DNA of 64,000 nt from Paenibacillus ihbetae (GCF_002741055.1 NZ_CP016809.1:1758501-1822500), one strand, 5' to 3'. Positions 25,181-35,135 are shown, numbered from the stretch's first letter. Translations and numbers: made by a program. The notes: generated by a model not told the origin, from the letters alone.

Positions 25181-26092
25181 TTATATCGCGTCTTGCTCCA
25201 TCGGCTCTTGCAGCTCATTAAAATAATCGACGAGAAATTGCCGAAACCGTAGCGCGGCCTTGGACAAATACCGCTGTTCCAGCCAGGCTATGGAGAATAT
25301 TCGGTGACAGGAGGGAGATTCGATGCGCAGCATGGAATACGGCGGCTTGTCATCCCCTTTGCATCCGGGCACAAATGCGAGCCCCAGGCCGGCCGACACC
25401 AGGCTGTTCAGGGCTGCCGGTTCATCCACTTCGCAGACGACCTCTCGGCGGATCCCCGCCGACTCGCAAAACTCATCATTCATTTTACGGAACGGATGTC
25501 CCTCCTTGTACTCGATGAAGGCTTCACCCGAGAGCTCCTGGAGCGAGATGCACTCGCGTCCTTCCAGCCGGTGTCCTTCCGGTACAGCCAGATACACCTC
25601 GGCTTGCAGCACAGGCATTTCCCGGATATTAGCTGCCTCCAGCGATGCTGCTATAAAGCATAAATCCACCTCGCCGTTCTCCAGCATCAGGGCCATATCC
25701 AACATGGCATTCGGGGGAATTTGGACGACTCGAAAGTTCACCTCCGGATAAGCGGTACGGAACGCGCCCAGCGCCTTCGAAAGCCGGTTTAAGGCCGTTG
25801 TCGCCAAGCGAATGCTCCCGCGCTCCATTCCCGCAAGGTCCGTCACCTCGCGCCGTCCCTCCTCCAGCGCCGACAAGGCGGTTTCCACGCTTTTCAGAAA
25901 AACTTTACCGAACGAATTAAGCTTAATCTGCCGATTCTGCCGGTCGAAGAGCGGAACGCCCAGATCCTCTTCCAGGCGGGCAATCGTCTTACTCAGCGCA
26001 GGCTGGGCGATTCGCAGCTCCTTCGCAGCGTTGGTCATATGCTCCATCCGGGCCACGGTTCGAAAATATTGAAGCTGAAGCAGTTCCATCAT
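25181..26092 (-). CDS. LysR-family transcriptional regulator
   Basis: 303 residues with the LysR winged HTH (LQLQYFRTVARMEHMTNAAKELRIAQPALSKTI split over residues 5-40) and the LVPLFDRQNR wing, followed by the two-lobe effector domain (about 90-295) with VDEPAALNSLVSAGLGLAFVPG. It is divergent from an MFS efflux gene with a 116-bp AT-rich intergenic region, the classical arrangement for a regulator of that gene. Effector unknown. Two ATG codons in tandem open the frame; GAGAGG lies upstream. Confidence 0.9.
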   Translation of the reverse strand: MMELLQLQYFRTVARMEHMTNAAKELRIAQPALSKTIARLEEDLGVPLFDRQNRQIKLNSFGKVFLKSVETALSALEEGRREVTDLAGMERGSIRLATTALNRLSKALGAFRTAYPEVNFRVVQIPPNAMLDMALMLENGEVDLCFIAASLEAANIREMPVLQAEVYLAVPEGHRLEGRECISLQELSGEAFIEYKEGHPFRKMNDEFCESAGIRREVVCEVDEPAALNSLVSAGLGLAFVPGCKGDDKPPYSMLRIESPSCHRIFSIAWLEQRYLSKAALRFRQFLVDYFNELQEPMEQDAI

Positions 26093-26208
26093 GAATCAAC
26101 CTCTCTTTCCATAACCTTTAGTATATGAATGCATAACTTAACATATATTTTTATTTATTAACTATCGATTGTAAAATAAATTGTAATCAAAGGAAAGGGG
26201 GAATCGAT

Positions 26209-27600
26209 ATGCACGTCGATCCCGTAAGACCCCATGGTGATCAATTGATACGCATTTTGGCGTTTACGATGATTCTCTCATCCATGAGCGCAACGATGTT
26301 TAACATCGTCCTGCCTGAAATGAGCAAGGACTTTCAGTTATCCTTTGCGCAGGTCAGCTGGGTGTCTTCGATTTATATGCTCATCTACGCCATCGGCTCC
26401 GTCATATACGGCAAGCTTGCCGATACGTATAAATTGAAAAATCTGCTTACGTTCGGCTTACTGCTGTTCTTCGTCGGCTCCATGGTTGGTTTGGCATCGC
26501 AGGCTTACTGGATGGTGCTGCTCGGCCGCATTCTGCAAGCCTCCGGCGCTGCGGTCATCCCCGCCACCGCGATGATTATTCCGGTCCGTTACTTTCCGGC
26601 GGAGAACCGCGGGCGGGCGCTCGGGATTACGGCTACGGGACTCGCAATCGGCAGTGCCATCGGCCCGATCGTATCGGCGCTCATGGTAAGCGTGTTCCAT
26701 TGGCGTTGGCTGTTCTTCATCCCGCTGGTCATCTTGTTTACGCTCCCGCTGTACCGAAAATATTTAGGCGATGAGCAGGGGCAGGGCGGCGAGATTGACT
26801 GGCTTGGCGGCGGTTTGCTTGCCGGAACAGTTGCCCTGCTGCTGCTGGCCGTTACCCAAGGCGGCTGGATTTATGCTGCAGGCAGCCTCATCTTCTTCAT
26901 CCTGTTCATGATCCGCATCAAAGCGGCTAAGTCGCCTTTCGTCCAGCCCCGCCTATTCCGCAACGCCAACTACACGGTCGGCTTAACGCTCGGCGTGTTC
27001 ATTGTGAGCATCGGCTACGCCCTTCCGTTTCTGACGCCTCAGCTGCTCGCCGACGTTCATCGGCTTGAGCCCGGCTGGATCGGGTTCATCATGGTACCCG
27101 GCGCCGTCGTTACGGCAATTCTCGGGCGGACCGGGGGCAAGCTGGCAGATACGAGAGGAACCTCTTACCTGTTCTATGCCGCTTCATCGCTGCTGATCGC
27201 CGGGTTTGCGCTGCTGTCATCCTTCGCTTGGAGCTCCCCGATTGGGATCGCGATCATTCTGATTCTAGGCAATGTCGGACAGATGTTCATGCAAATCTCC
27301 CTGTCGAAGACGATTTCACTGTCCTTGCCGAAAGAGCAGACCGGGGTCGGCATGGGACTGTTCTCCCTGCTGAACTTTCTATCAGGAGCGATTGCCACGG
27401 GGATCTACGGGAAAGCGGTGGATGTAGGAGCCACGCACGCCTGGAATCCGCTCAGTACAGACCAAGGCGCTGCTACCTATAGTAATATCTATGTCATTCT
27501 GGCGGTTGTGCAGCTCGTCATTCTGCTGCTGTACGCCGTTCAGTTCGGACGGACCGCCCGGCGTAATCCGGAGCTTCAGGCAACCGGATCCAAGGGCTAA
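26209..27600 (+). CDS. MFS drug/proton antiporter (14-helix, Tet(L)-like)
   Basis: 463 residues with about 14 hydrophobic helices. The N-terminal half follows the Tet(K)/Tet(L)/QacA pattern closely: FNIVLPEMSKDF, WVSSIYMLIYAIGSVIYGKLAD (motif A), GRILQASGAAVIPATAMI and ARY-like VRYFPAENRGRALG (motif C region GSAIGPIVS). It should export a hydrophobic or cationic compound in exchange for protons; the actual substrate is not predictable. AAAGGAAAGGGGG precedes the ATG. Probably controlled by the divergent LysR protein. Confidence 0.88.
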   Translation: MHVDPVRPHGDQLIRILAFTMILSSMSATMFNIVLPEMSKDFQLSFAQVSWVSSIYMLIYAIGSVIYGKLADTYKLKNLLTFGLLLFFVGSMVGLASQAYWMVLLGRILQASGAAVIPATAMIIPVRYFPAENRGRALGITATGLAIGSAIGPIVSALMVSVFHWRWLFFIPLVILFTLPLYRKYLGDEQGQGGEIDWLGGGLLAGTVALLLLAVTQGGWIYAAGSLIFFILFMIRIKAAKSPFVQPRLFRNANYTVGLTLGVFIVSIGYALPFLTPQLLADVHRLEPGWIGFIMVPGAVVTAILGRTGGKLADTRGTSYLFYAASSLLIAGFALLSSFAWSSPIGIAIILILGNVGQMFMQISLSKTISLSLPKEQTGVGMGLFSLLNFLSGAIATGIYGKAVDVGATHAWNPLSTDQGAATYSNIYVILAVVQLVILLLYAVQFGRTARRNPELQATGSKG

Positions 27601-27715
27601 AGATGAAGCTCCGGGGCAGCCAGTCAGCCACGCCAAATACGCTGCGCGGACGTTCCTTCAACTGTAAACGAACAGCGCAGGACAGGACTAATGCAACCGT
27701 CAAAAAGCATTAAAA

Positions 27716-27780
27716 ATACCACCGGATGCTTAGAGCGAATATAATACTTCGCCGCTTAACGTCCGGTGGTATTGCTTTTG
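27716..27780. terminator. Bidirectional terminator with long loop
   Basis: An 11-bp perfect stem (ATACCACCGGA with TCCGGTGGTAT) and a 35-nt loop, A-run before and TTGCTTTTGCTTTT-like run after, between the converging MFS and ABC genes. Confidence 0.7.
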
Positions 27781-27846
27781 CTGTTGCTGTGTGCTTTTTG
27801 AAGCTGTATTCGCACCGTTCGAAGACTGCACTCACACTCAGAGCCT

Positions 27847-29709
27847 TTACATTGCCGCTCGCTTCAATTGGCTGTGATACAGCTCGCTGTAGAAGCCGCC
27901 CTGCTTCAGCAGCTCGTCATGGGAGCCCTGCTCCAGCAGGCGCCCGTCCTTCAGCACGAGAATCCGGTCTGCCGAGCGGATCGTATTAAGACGGTGCGCG
28001 ATGACAAAGCTTGTTCTCCCCTTCATCAAGCGCTGCAAGCCCTCCTGGATTTTGATCTCCGTGACGGTATCGATGCTGCTCGTCGCTTCATCCAGCACCA
28101 GCATCGAGGGATTGGCCAAGATCGCACGCGCAATCGCAAGCAACTGCTTCTGCCCCTGGCTGATTCCGCTTCCGTCCGGCTTAAGCATTTTGTCGTAGCC
28201 GTCCTTCATCCGCATAATAAAGGAATGCGCATTCGCCAGCTTGGCCGCCTCTTCGACCTCTTCGTCGGTCGCATCCAGTCGTCCGAAGCGGATATTCTCC
28301 CGGATGGTTCCCTGGAATAGGAATGAATCCTGGAGCACGAAGGCCATTTGCGAACGCAGACTCTCCCGGCGTATGGAGGATAGGTCCCTGCCGTCCAGCG
28401 TGATCCGGCCGCTGTCCGGGTCATAGAAGCGGGACAGCAGCTGGATCAGGGTCGTCTTGCCGGCGCCTGTCGGGCCGACAAGCGCGATCATCTCGCCGGG
28501 CTTAGCCTCGAAGCTGATGCCTTCCAGCGTGTCCCCCCCTTTTTCATAAGAGAACGAGACATTCTCAAAGGCGACGGCCCCGTCGACACGTGTTAACGTA
28601 ACGGCCGCCCCTTCATCCTTCGCCTCGACCTCCTCGTCCAGCACCTCGAATACCCGTTCTGCGCCTGCAATCGCCGACAGCAGCGTATTCCACTGGTTCG
28701 CCAAATCGTTCAGCGGCCTTGTGAACTGTCTGGCATAGCTTTCGAAGATAATGATCGTGCCGATCGAAATATAGCCCTTGATGGCCATAATGCCTCCGAT
28801 CCCCGCTACGATCGCAAAGCTGAGGTTGTTCAATCCGTTCATCAGCTTCGGAATGAAGCCGGAAATGCTCTGCGCCCAGAAGCCGGATAAACGAATCCGC
28901 TTGTTCCGCTCATTAAACTCCCGGATCACCCGCTCTTCCTGGGAGAACGCCTTGATCACCCGCTGGCCGGACAGCGTTTCCTCGATATAGCCGTTCAGAT
29001 CGCCGAGATTGCGCTGGCGCTCTTTGAAAAGCGGGCCTGTCCGCCGGGTGATCCACCGCATCCCCAGCACCATGAGCGGAACGACCAGGAATGTCAGCAG
29101 CGTCAGCAGCGGACTGAGCCACAGCATGACGGTCAGCGTTCCGATCAGCGTCAGTACGCTCGAGAAGATTTGAATGGCCGAGCTGTTCAGCGTCGAGCTG
29201 ACATTCTCGATATCATTGGTCAGACGGCTCATAATTTCGCCCTGCTGCCGTTTGCCGTAGAACGGAATCGGCAGCCGGTGCAGATGCGTGAACAATTCCA
29301 TGCGCATCCGGTATACGGTCTCTTGGGCGATTCCGATCATCCAGACGTTATGAAGCCAGGTCGTCAAGGCCTGCAGAATATAGACGGCAGCCAAGCCGAC
29401 CAGGAAGTAAATCCAGCCGGAATCGTAGGGTGCCCCCTCCGGCCCTTTCAGACTGACCAAGAACTCATCCACGCCGACTCCTAGCAGATAAGGACCTAGG
29501 AGGGACAGTCCCGAGCTCAGCATGACCATCAGCAGCACCAAAGTCAGCTTGCCCTTGCGCCGGGCAAGATAGGACCATATTCTGGCCAGCGTGCCCGACA
29601 TGTTTTTGGCCTTTGCCTTCGGTTTGCGGCCTGACGCACCGTCCTGCCCCTTCCCTAAATCCAGCTCGGGTCTCGGATGGCGGAACGGTTCAATGAATGC
29701 CTTGAGCAT
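27847..29709 (-). CDS. Heterodimeric ABC exporter, subunit with canonical ATP site residues
   Basis: 620 residues: six-helix transmembrane domain (about 45-330) then ATPase. Walker A GPTGAGKTT, Walker B LVLDEATSSID with catalytic Glu, and H-loop FVIAHRLNT are canonical, but the signature reads SGISQGQKQ instead of LSGGQ. Its partner has the opposite pattern, so the pair forms one active and one degenerate site, as in TM287/288 and BmrCD. Function is export of lipophilic drugs or lipids by family. ATG 29709 has GAGGAGG nine bases upstream and overlaps the partner's stop by 20 nt; an ATG at 29742 is further upstream but lacks a site. Confidence 0.92.
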   Translation of the reverse strand: MLKAFIEPFRHPRPELDLGKGQDGASGRKPKAKAKNMSGTLARIWSYLARRKGKLTLVLLMVMLSSGLSLLGPYLLGVGVDEFLVSLKGPEGAPYDSGWIYFLVGLAAVYILQALTTWLHNVWMIGIAQETVYRMRMELFTHLHRLPIPFYGKRQQGEIMSRLTNDIENVSSTLNSSAIQIFSSVLTLIGTLTVMLWLSPLLTLLTFLVVPLMVLGMRWITRRTGPLFKERQRNLGDLNGYIEETLSGQRVIKAFSQEERVIREFNERNKRIRLSGFWAQSISGFIPKLMNGLNNLSFAIVAGIGGIMAIKGYISIGTIIIFESYARQFTRPLNDLANQWNTLLSAIAGAERVFEVLDEEVEAKDEGAAVTLTRVDGAVAFENVSFSYEKGGDTLEGISFEAKPGEMIALVGPTGAGKTTLIQLLSRFYDPDSGRITLDGRDLSSIRRESLRSQMAFVLQDSFLFQGTIRENIRFGRLDATDEEVEEAAKLANAHSFIMRMKDGYDKMLKPDGSGISQGQKQLLAIARAILANPSMLVLDEATSSIDTVTEIKIQEGLQRLMKGRTSFVIAHRLNTIRSADRILVLKDGRLLEQGSHDELLKQGGFYSELYHSQLKRAAM

Positions 29710-31477
29710 ACTTCCCGGCCTCCTCTCCATATTGGGATTCATAGATGCGGCGATACAGCGGAGAGCTTTCCATCAGGGCTTCGTGGTTCCCTTTTCCGAT
29801 GAGACGCCCATCGTCGAGCAGCAGAATGAGATCGGCCGAAGTCGTGGAGCTGATCTTCTGCGTAATGATAAACGTCGTGCAGGATAGATCCTTCAGCGCA
29901 TCCAGCAGCGCCGCTTCGGTACGCACATCCAGCGCGCTCGTGCTATCGTCCAGGATGAGAATTGCCGGCTTGCGGACAAGCGCCCTGGCAATCGACAGCC
30001 GCTGTTTCTGGCCGCCCGACAGATTGACCCCGCGCTGACCGAGCATCGTGTCATATCCGCTCGGCAGCCGTTCGATCGTATCGTGAATTTGCGCGCGCCG
30101 GGCCGCCTCCTGAATCTCCTCCAGCGTGGCGCCTTCACGGCCCCAGGCAATATTCTCCCGCACCGTACCTGAGAACAGCAGGACCTCCTGCGGAACATAA
30201 CCGATGCTGCCGCGAAGATCATCGGCCCAGATCGAGCCGACATCCATGCCGTCCACCTTAACCGTGCCCTTATCCGGCTCATACAGCCTCGGAATGAGCT
30301 GAACGAGAGATGATTTACCGGAGCCGGTCGCCCCCATAATCGCAATGCGCTCACCTGCCCGGGCCCGGAATGAAATATCCGTCAACACATCGATGTCGCT
30401 CCCGGGATAGCTGAAGCTGACTTGCTCAAACTCTACGCCCCCTTCGATCCGCTTCTGTACGGATCGTTGGCCGTTCTTCTGATCGGCTTCCCGGTCTTCC
30501 GTCTGCAGAACCTCCTGCGCCCGCTGCGCGGAGGCGCGTCCGCGGGAGAACGCGACCACGATCCAAGACAGCGCCGACATCGCTCCGATGCAGCGAAGAG
30601 AGTAGTTGATGACGGCAACCACTTCGCCGACGCTGGCGCTCCCGGCCGCGATATCGCTGCGTCCGAACCACAGCACGGCCATAATTCCGGCGTTCATCAC
30701 GAGCAGGATGAAGGGCATCGTGATCTCCGTAAGCCGCAGCGTCGACACGGTGGTGCTCATCAGCTCGCCCGACGTCCGGGCAAAGCGATGAATCTCGTGC
30801 CCCATGCGAACAAACACGCGAATCAGGCGGATGCCGGTCAGATTCTCCTGGATGACGCCGTTGACGGCGTCCAGCTTCTGCTGCACGCTGCGGAACGCAT
30901 CGGCTGCCCGTCTCATCATCCAGGCGATAAAGATGAACAATGCCGGGACGGTCAGCACCAGCAGCACGCCCAGCTTTACATTGACGACCAGCGCCATGAT
31001 GATGCTTCCCGTCACCAGAAGCGGCACGCGGGTCATGAATCGCAGAGCCATGAACACCGTTTCCTGGATTTGAGTCACATCTCCCGTCAGCCTTGTTATG
31101 AGCGAGGAGGTGGCGAACCGGTTAAACAACGAATAGGAGAAGGATTGAACTTTGTCATACAGCTTGTCCCGAAGATCATAGCCCAGCCCCTGGCTCGTAT
31201 GCGCGGCAAAGAAGGAGCTCGCTATGCCGGCAATGAAAGCGATGCCAGCACTGCCCAGCAGAACGCCTCCCCACATCCATACGACCGGGAGATCCCCTTT
31301 CTGAATGCCGTCGTCGATAATTTTGGAGATGAGCAGCGGCTGGATCAGCTCGACGGTTAGCTCGATCAGCATCATGACGAGTGCGGCAATCGCGGCAACG
31401 CGGTATTTTTTCAAAATCGAGAAGACCATACCCATAAGCAATTCCTCCGAAGCCGAAGACCGGGATGTTTGATTCAT
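29690..31477 (-). CDS. Heterodimeric ABC exporter, subunit with degenerate ATP site
   Basis: 595 residues: transmembrane domain (about 15-310) plus ATPase. Walker A GATGSGKSS and signature LSGGQKQRLSIARAL are normal, but Walker B is ILILDDSTSALD (Asp in place of the catalytic Glu) and the H-loop His is Gln (IITQKISS). This is the standard asymmetry of heterodimeric type IV exporters; the matching degenerate signature is in the downstream subunit. ATG 31477 is preferred over a TTG at 31510. First gene of a two-gene operon; no dedicated regulator is adjacent. Confidence 0.92.
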   Translation of the reverse strand: MNQTSRSSASEELLMGMVFSILKKYRVAAIAALVMMLIELTVELIQPLLISKIIDDGIQKGDLPVVWMWGGVLLGSAGIAFIAGIASSFFAAHTSQGLGYDLRDKLYDKVQSFSYSLFNRFATSSLITRLTGDVTQIQETVFMALRFMTRVPLLVTGSIIMALVVNVKLGVLLVLTVPALFIFIAWMMRRAADAFRSVQQKLDAVNGVIQENLTGIRLIRVFVRMGHEIHRFARTSGELMSTTVSTLRLTEITMPFILLVMNAGIMAVLWFGRSDIAAGSASVGEVVAVINYSLRCIGAMSALSWIVVAFSRGRASAQRAQEVLQTEDREADQKNGQRSVQKRIEGGVEFEQVSFSYPGSDIDVLTDISFRARAGERIAIMGATGSGKSSLVQLIPRLYEPDKGTVKVDGMDVGSIWADDLRGSIGYVPQEVLLFSGTVRENIAWGREGATLEEIQEAARRAQIHDTIERLPSGYDTMLGQRGVNLSGGQKQRLSIARALVRKPAILILDDSTSALDVRTEAALLDALKDLSCTTFIITQKISSTTSADLILLLDDGRLIGKGNHEALMESSPLYRRIYESQYGEEAGKYAQGIH

Positions 31478-31644
31478 GATGTTCCCACCAAGGTCTTCCT
31501 GTAGTCGCAATATTGTTTCGTATCAGAGCTCGAATATGTACATTATAATATAATTTCACCTGGAACTAGCCGGCTGAACGAAAAAATATAGCATTCATTT
31601 TCTAAGACAGCAGGAGTCCCTAGCTAATCATGAGACCAACAACG

Positions 31645-31685
31645 AAAAAAGGCGCTCTTCTCTTATAGAAAAGAAGCGCTTTAAT
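31645..31685 (-). terminator. Terminator of the C45/secreted-protein operon
   Basis: Minus strand: GCGCTTCTTTTCT paired with AGAGAAGAGCGC, then CCTTTTTT. Lies about 50 bp past the stop at 31730. Confidence 0.8.
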
Positions 31686-31729
31686 TTCACTATAATAACC
31701 GCCGGTTACCGCGTGGGTCCCGCTTCCGT

Positions 31730-32317
31730 TCATGGTTCCATGAAAGCCGCTCTATCCTCCGGCGTCAGTTTCGAGACAAATCCCGACGGGTCCCGTTCCG
31801 TATAGCTGACCGATCGAACGATCCACCGTCCCTCCACCATCGCGTATGCGACCGTAGCCAGGCCTTGATCCCGGAGACGATGCTCACTGGTCCCCTTATC
31901 CGGGTCACTGCCTGACAATACCGTAAAGTAGGGGTCGATGAGCTTGACCTCTTCGGCGGTTGTTCCCGGAGCCAGAGCATCAAACTCCCTTCGATCGGGC
32001 AACCGGCGAAGCCGCCATTCATCTTCGACGAGTCCGCCCATAGACCGGTACATCGTAACGAGCCGGCTGCCATCGGGCATGCTGCGTATCTCGTAAGGAT
32101 GCTCCCTATTCTCCCGGACGATGTCAGGCTTGCCGTATTGCCGTTCTGTCGTTTGCCGGTCTGGAGCATAGGATCGCAGTATGCGGAACAAGTAGGAGAT
32201 ATTGATCTGATTTTGCAGCGGCATTCCCTCATCCGCTTCCGAGGTGCCGGGAAGAGATACGAGTAACATGAATGCACAAATTCCGAGCCCCCATATGCCT
32301 AAACGAGCTTCTCGCAT
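31730..32317 (-). CDS. Secreted or membrane-anchored protein of unknown function
   Basis: 195 residues. An N-terminal hydrophobic segment (GIWGLGICAFMLLVSLPGTSEA) looks like a signal peptide without a lipobox. The mature part contains two segments reminiscent of SmpA/OmlA-like folds (YGKPDIVRE and APGTTAEEVKLIDPY), but the match is weak and I do not assign a family. It starts 4 nt after the stop of the C45 enzyme gene, so the two are co-transcribed and may act together. AAGAGG precedes the ATG. Confidence 0.65.
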   Translation of the reverse strand: MREARLGIWGLGICAFMLLVSLPGTSEADEGMPLQNQINISYLFRILRSYAPDRQTTERQYGKPDIVRENREHPYEIRSMPDGSRLVTMYRSMGGLVEDEWRLRRLPDRREFDALAPGTTAEEVKLIDPYFTVLSGSDPDKGTSEHRLRDQGLATVAYAMVEGRWIVRSVSYTERDPSGFVSKLTPEDRAAFMEP

Positions 32318-32321
32318 CTCT

Positions 32322-33338
32322 TTATGCCTCTTGACCGTCGATATGCCCCGTCAGCTCCCGAGCCTCGATATCTTTACCCTGAACCCATTCCCGGAAGGAA
32401 AACTCGAGCGGACGGCCTTGCGCCAGGGAAGTTAATACGACGCCGTCCTCATACGAATACGCGAAGGTGTGAAGCGTTCCGAAGAGCTGGTCGTAATCCG
32501 TGAAGAATAGCGGGGATTGCCGGCTCTTAAAAATGTCGAAGCCTTCTGCGGCAGTTAATCGCTCGGAATCCAGGCTTTCGATATAGCGTTTCCGGTGAAG
32601 GGAATGCTCAATGGATGGACGGTTATGCCCCGTAAGCCTCTCATAATGGTTCACGCAAGCCATCGCTTCCTCCCCGGTGCGAATGAGCACCTGATCAGGG
32701 CTTGCTTCAGCAACCGCCATGCTGCCGTGCGCATCGCCGATCGAAAAGTTGTAGCATGCTGCATGCGGAATGCTCCGCAGCATGTCGGCGGCCTCCTCCA
32801 CGGTGGCGCAGGACTCCAGCACCATCCGCACGCTAATCCAGGGGGAAACGCCTGTCCGGTATCCTTCGAAGCTGACGAAATGCAAACCGGCGGCCAGTCC
32901 CTTCTCATTGACGCCGTCATGCCTGCCGATTCCTTGCAAATTGTAGCCGGCCGTCGCATAGCTTTGCCCTGTCTGGGACAGCGTAAACAGTCCGTCATAG
33001 AACTCAGGGGCAAAATCATAATTTCTGGCGTAAAACCCGCGGGTCATCAGGGCAGAGCAGCCCATCGCCGCCATCTTCGGCACATCGTATCCGCTGAATA
33101 ACGCGGCTGCCCTGCCGAACGGAAGGTCCAGACCCTCCGCCAGCCCCTCAAGCTCTTCCAGCAGCACCGGAGCAAACGTGCGGTAAATGCCGCGCATCCG
33201 GTCTGTATCAATCTCCGGCTTGGTCATCGCTTCGAACGCTTGCACAATCGAATGTCCTTGCAAACTGCGGCCCAAGCTGTATCCGTTGGCACGGGCATCC
33301 TCCCGAAGCTGCAAGATGCGGACATGATACTCCGACAT
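32322..33338 (-). CDS. C45-family autoproteolytic acyltransferase/hydrolase
   Basis: 338 residues. The segment MGCSALMTRGFYARNYDF fits the N-terminal nucleophile family of acyl-CoA:6-aminopenicillanate acyltransferase-like enzymes (C45), with C94 as the likely nucleophile exposed by self-cleavage before it. AGYNLQGIGRHDGVNEKGLAAGL and MVLESCATVEEAADML are also typical. Family members hydrolyse or transfer amide-linked acyl groups; the substrate in Bacilli is mostly unknown. GGGGGG lies before the ATG. It leads a two-gene operon with the secreted protein. Confidence 0.82.
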   Translation of the reverse strand: MSEYHVRILQLREDARANGYSLGRSLQGHSIVQAFEAMTKPEIDTDRMRGIYRTFAPVLLEELEGLAEGLDLPFGRAAALFSGYDVPKMAAMGCSALMTRGFYARNYDFAPEFYDGLFTLSQTGQSYATAGYNLQGIGRHDGVNEKGLAAGLHFVSFEGYRTGVSPWISVRMVLESCATVEEAADMLRSIPHAACYNFSIGDAHGSMAVAEASPDQVLIRTGEEAMACVNHYERLTGHNRPSIEHSLHRKRYIESLDSERLTAAEGFDIFKSRQSPLFFTDYDQLFGTLHTFAYSYEDGVVLTSLAQGRPLEFSFREWVQGKDIEARELTGHIDGQEA

Positions 33339-33418
33339 TCCAATCCCCCCATGTCATGTTCCATTTGGAAATAAAAGCCTGATCCCATTATAGATGAATG
33401 GGGTTCATTCTTACTATC

Positions 33419-33458
33419 AAAAACTCCAGCCCGGCATGTCACGCATGCTTGGCTGGAG
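33419..33458 (-). terminator. Terminator of the PAF-acetylhydrolase-like gene
   Basis: Minus strand: perfect 8-bp stem CTCCAGCC/GGCTGGAG with 19-nt loop, followed by TTTTTG, about 10 bp past the stop codon. Confidence 0.8.
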
Positions 33459-33467
33459 CTGAGGAAT

Positions 33468-34955
33468 TCATGGCTGGATCAGTCCCGGCAAGCTGTGAGC
33501 AGCCTTTTCGACCGAGGCGCCGGGATCGCCTTTCACATAATGATCGAAAAAAGCCGCGGACAGCGCGTTGATCGAGCTGTGCATCTGCCTTGGCTCCGCC
33601 CCCTTGGGCGGAAGCAGCGGAGAGAAGAGGTAAAAATCGGTAAAGCTCATATGATTCGCATGGGCAAACACGATCGTATGCGCTTCGCCCGACTCCGCGC
33701 GGCTTCGGCGTTCGACCGACTCGGCCCAGAACTGCTCGTAATCCTCCCGGCTGCGACCGGAGGACGCCATCGCCCGGTCAAGCGATTGTTCAAATACGGC
33801 ACGGTCGATGCTTAGCTCAGCATTCATCTGCATATACGGCTTGCCAAAGCCGTCCTCCGGCACCGGCTGTCCGTAAAGGGTTCCGTCCATATTCAGTGCA
33901 GCCTTCACCCGGCTGTCCGCCAGCAGCATTTGCGCCGCGGTCGCCCCGCCGAACGAGTGGCCGAACATGCCGATCTTACCCAAGTCGAGCCGCCCGGACA
34001 AGAACCCTGAAGCGGCAGGCCCGCTCATCCGCTCCAGCTCGTCCAGGACAAATTTCGCATCCTCGACCCAAAGCCTGCTTTTGTCCTCGTAGGCATCGAA
34101 GCCCGACAAATTGCCCAGCTTGAGCATGGCGGTGCGGTCCGGGAAGACGACGGCGGCGGCGTCATAGGCATGGTCGATGCCAACCACGATATATCCCCGG
34201 CTGGCGAGCTCCGTTACCTGAAACGTATTCTGATTCCGAAAGCCGGAAAGTCCGTGAGAGAAGAGAAGCACGGGGTATCGCTCCTGGTCCCGGGATATTT
34301 CCGCATCCTGCATGGCATGAGGCTGCACATACTTTAGCTGGCTCAGCAGGAACGGAGGCATTGAAATCGACTGGCGCAGGCCTTCCAGAACGGTCGGCAG
34401 ATGCTCGATGTATGGCGCCCTGCCGCTGCCTGTCCCGGCCTCGGCAGGATACCAGATTTGGATCATAAGCCTGCGCCGATCCGTCCGATCCTCCGTAGCC
34501 GCCTCTTCCCTTCGTTCATCCTCGAGCATCATTGTCGTTGTTCCGACCTTGTACGGTCCTTGCGGCTCGGCAAACGTAAATACCGGCAGAAGCGACGGAA
34601 GGGCTGCCGACAGAATGACGTACAAGCATAATACCAAAGCGATCATCAAACGCTTGAATCCTCGAAGCCGCGGGCGCGGATTACCGCTCATGTCCGAGGC
34701 GGCTTTCCTTGCCTTCTTGCGCGAAGTCCCGGCATGATACAGCGCCATTCCCCCTGCTGCCAGGCTGGCGGCATACACCGGAAGCATCTGCCAGCGGTAT
34801 CCTTCCGCGAATATTTGCGCGATGCTTAATGCTGCGGTCAAGGCCGTGGCTGATGTGCAGAAGCTGACCGGGCGGCGGCGTTTTCGCGATAGCATGACGC
34901 ATCCGATGACGATCGCTAGATTGGTGATCCATAGTGCCGTTTCGAGTGTACGCAT
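33468..34955 (-). CDS. Membrane-anchored alpha/beta hydrolase, PAF-acetylhydrolase-like
   Basis: About 495 residues. Three to four hydrophobic helices fill the first 135 residues (ALWITNLAIVIGCVML, AEGYRWQMLPVYAASLAAGGMALY, LMIALVLCLYVILSAALPSLLPVF), then an extracellular-facing alpha/beta hydrolase domain. FSHGLSGFRNQ is the oxyanion region and GMFGHSFGGATAAQML (about residue 300) carries the nucleophile Ser; the fold and length match plasma PAF acetylhydrolase isoform II proteins, which cleave short acyl esters. Start 34955 is the second ATG, six bases after GGAGG. Divergent from a two-component system, which could control it. Confidence 0.82.
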   Translation of the reverse strand: MRTLETALWITNLAIVIGCVMLSRKRRRPVSFCTSATALTAALSIAQIFAEGYRWQMLPVYAASLAAGGMALYHAGTSRKKARKAASDMSGNPRPRLRGFKRLMIALVLCLYVILSAALPSLLPVFTFAEPQGPYKVGTTTMMLEDERREEAATEDRTDRRRLMIQIWYPAEAGTGSGRAPYIEHLPTVLEGLRQSISMPPFLLSQLKYVQPHAMQDAEISRDQERYPVLLFSHGLSGFRNQNTFQVTELASRGYIVVGIDHAYDAAAVVFPDRTAMLKLGNLSGFDAYEDKSRLWVEDAKFVLDELERMSGPAASGFLSGRLDLGKIGMFGHSFGGATAAQMLLADSRVKAALNMDGTLYGQPVPEDGFGKPYMQMNAELSIDRAVFEQSLDRAMASSGRSREDYEQFWAESVERRSRAESGEAHTIVFAHANHMSFTDFYLFSPLLPPKGAEPRQMHSSINALSAAFFDHYVKGDPGASVEKAAHSLPGLIQP

Positions 34956-35135
34956 AAACATCCTCCAATCGTTGTCTTGTGCTCCAGCGTATCATTCCGG
35001 CCTGTAGCCCAACTGTCGGGAACCTTACATTATCCTTACATTTCCTCCGAGTCGATGCCTGAACCGATCGTTACGGTGTATAGTTCTATATAGAGCAAGC
35101 GGCCAGGCCGTCGATGATTGAAAGGAAGAAACCAA

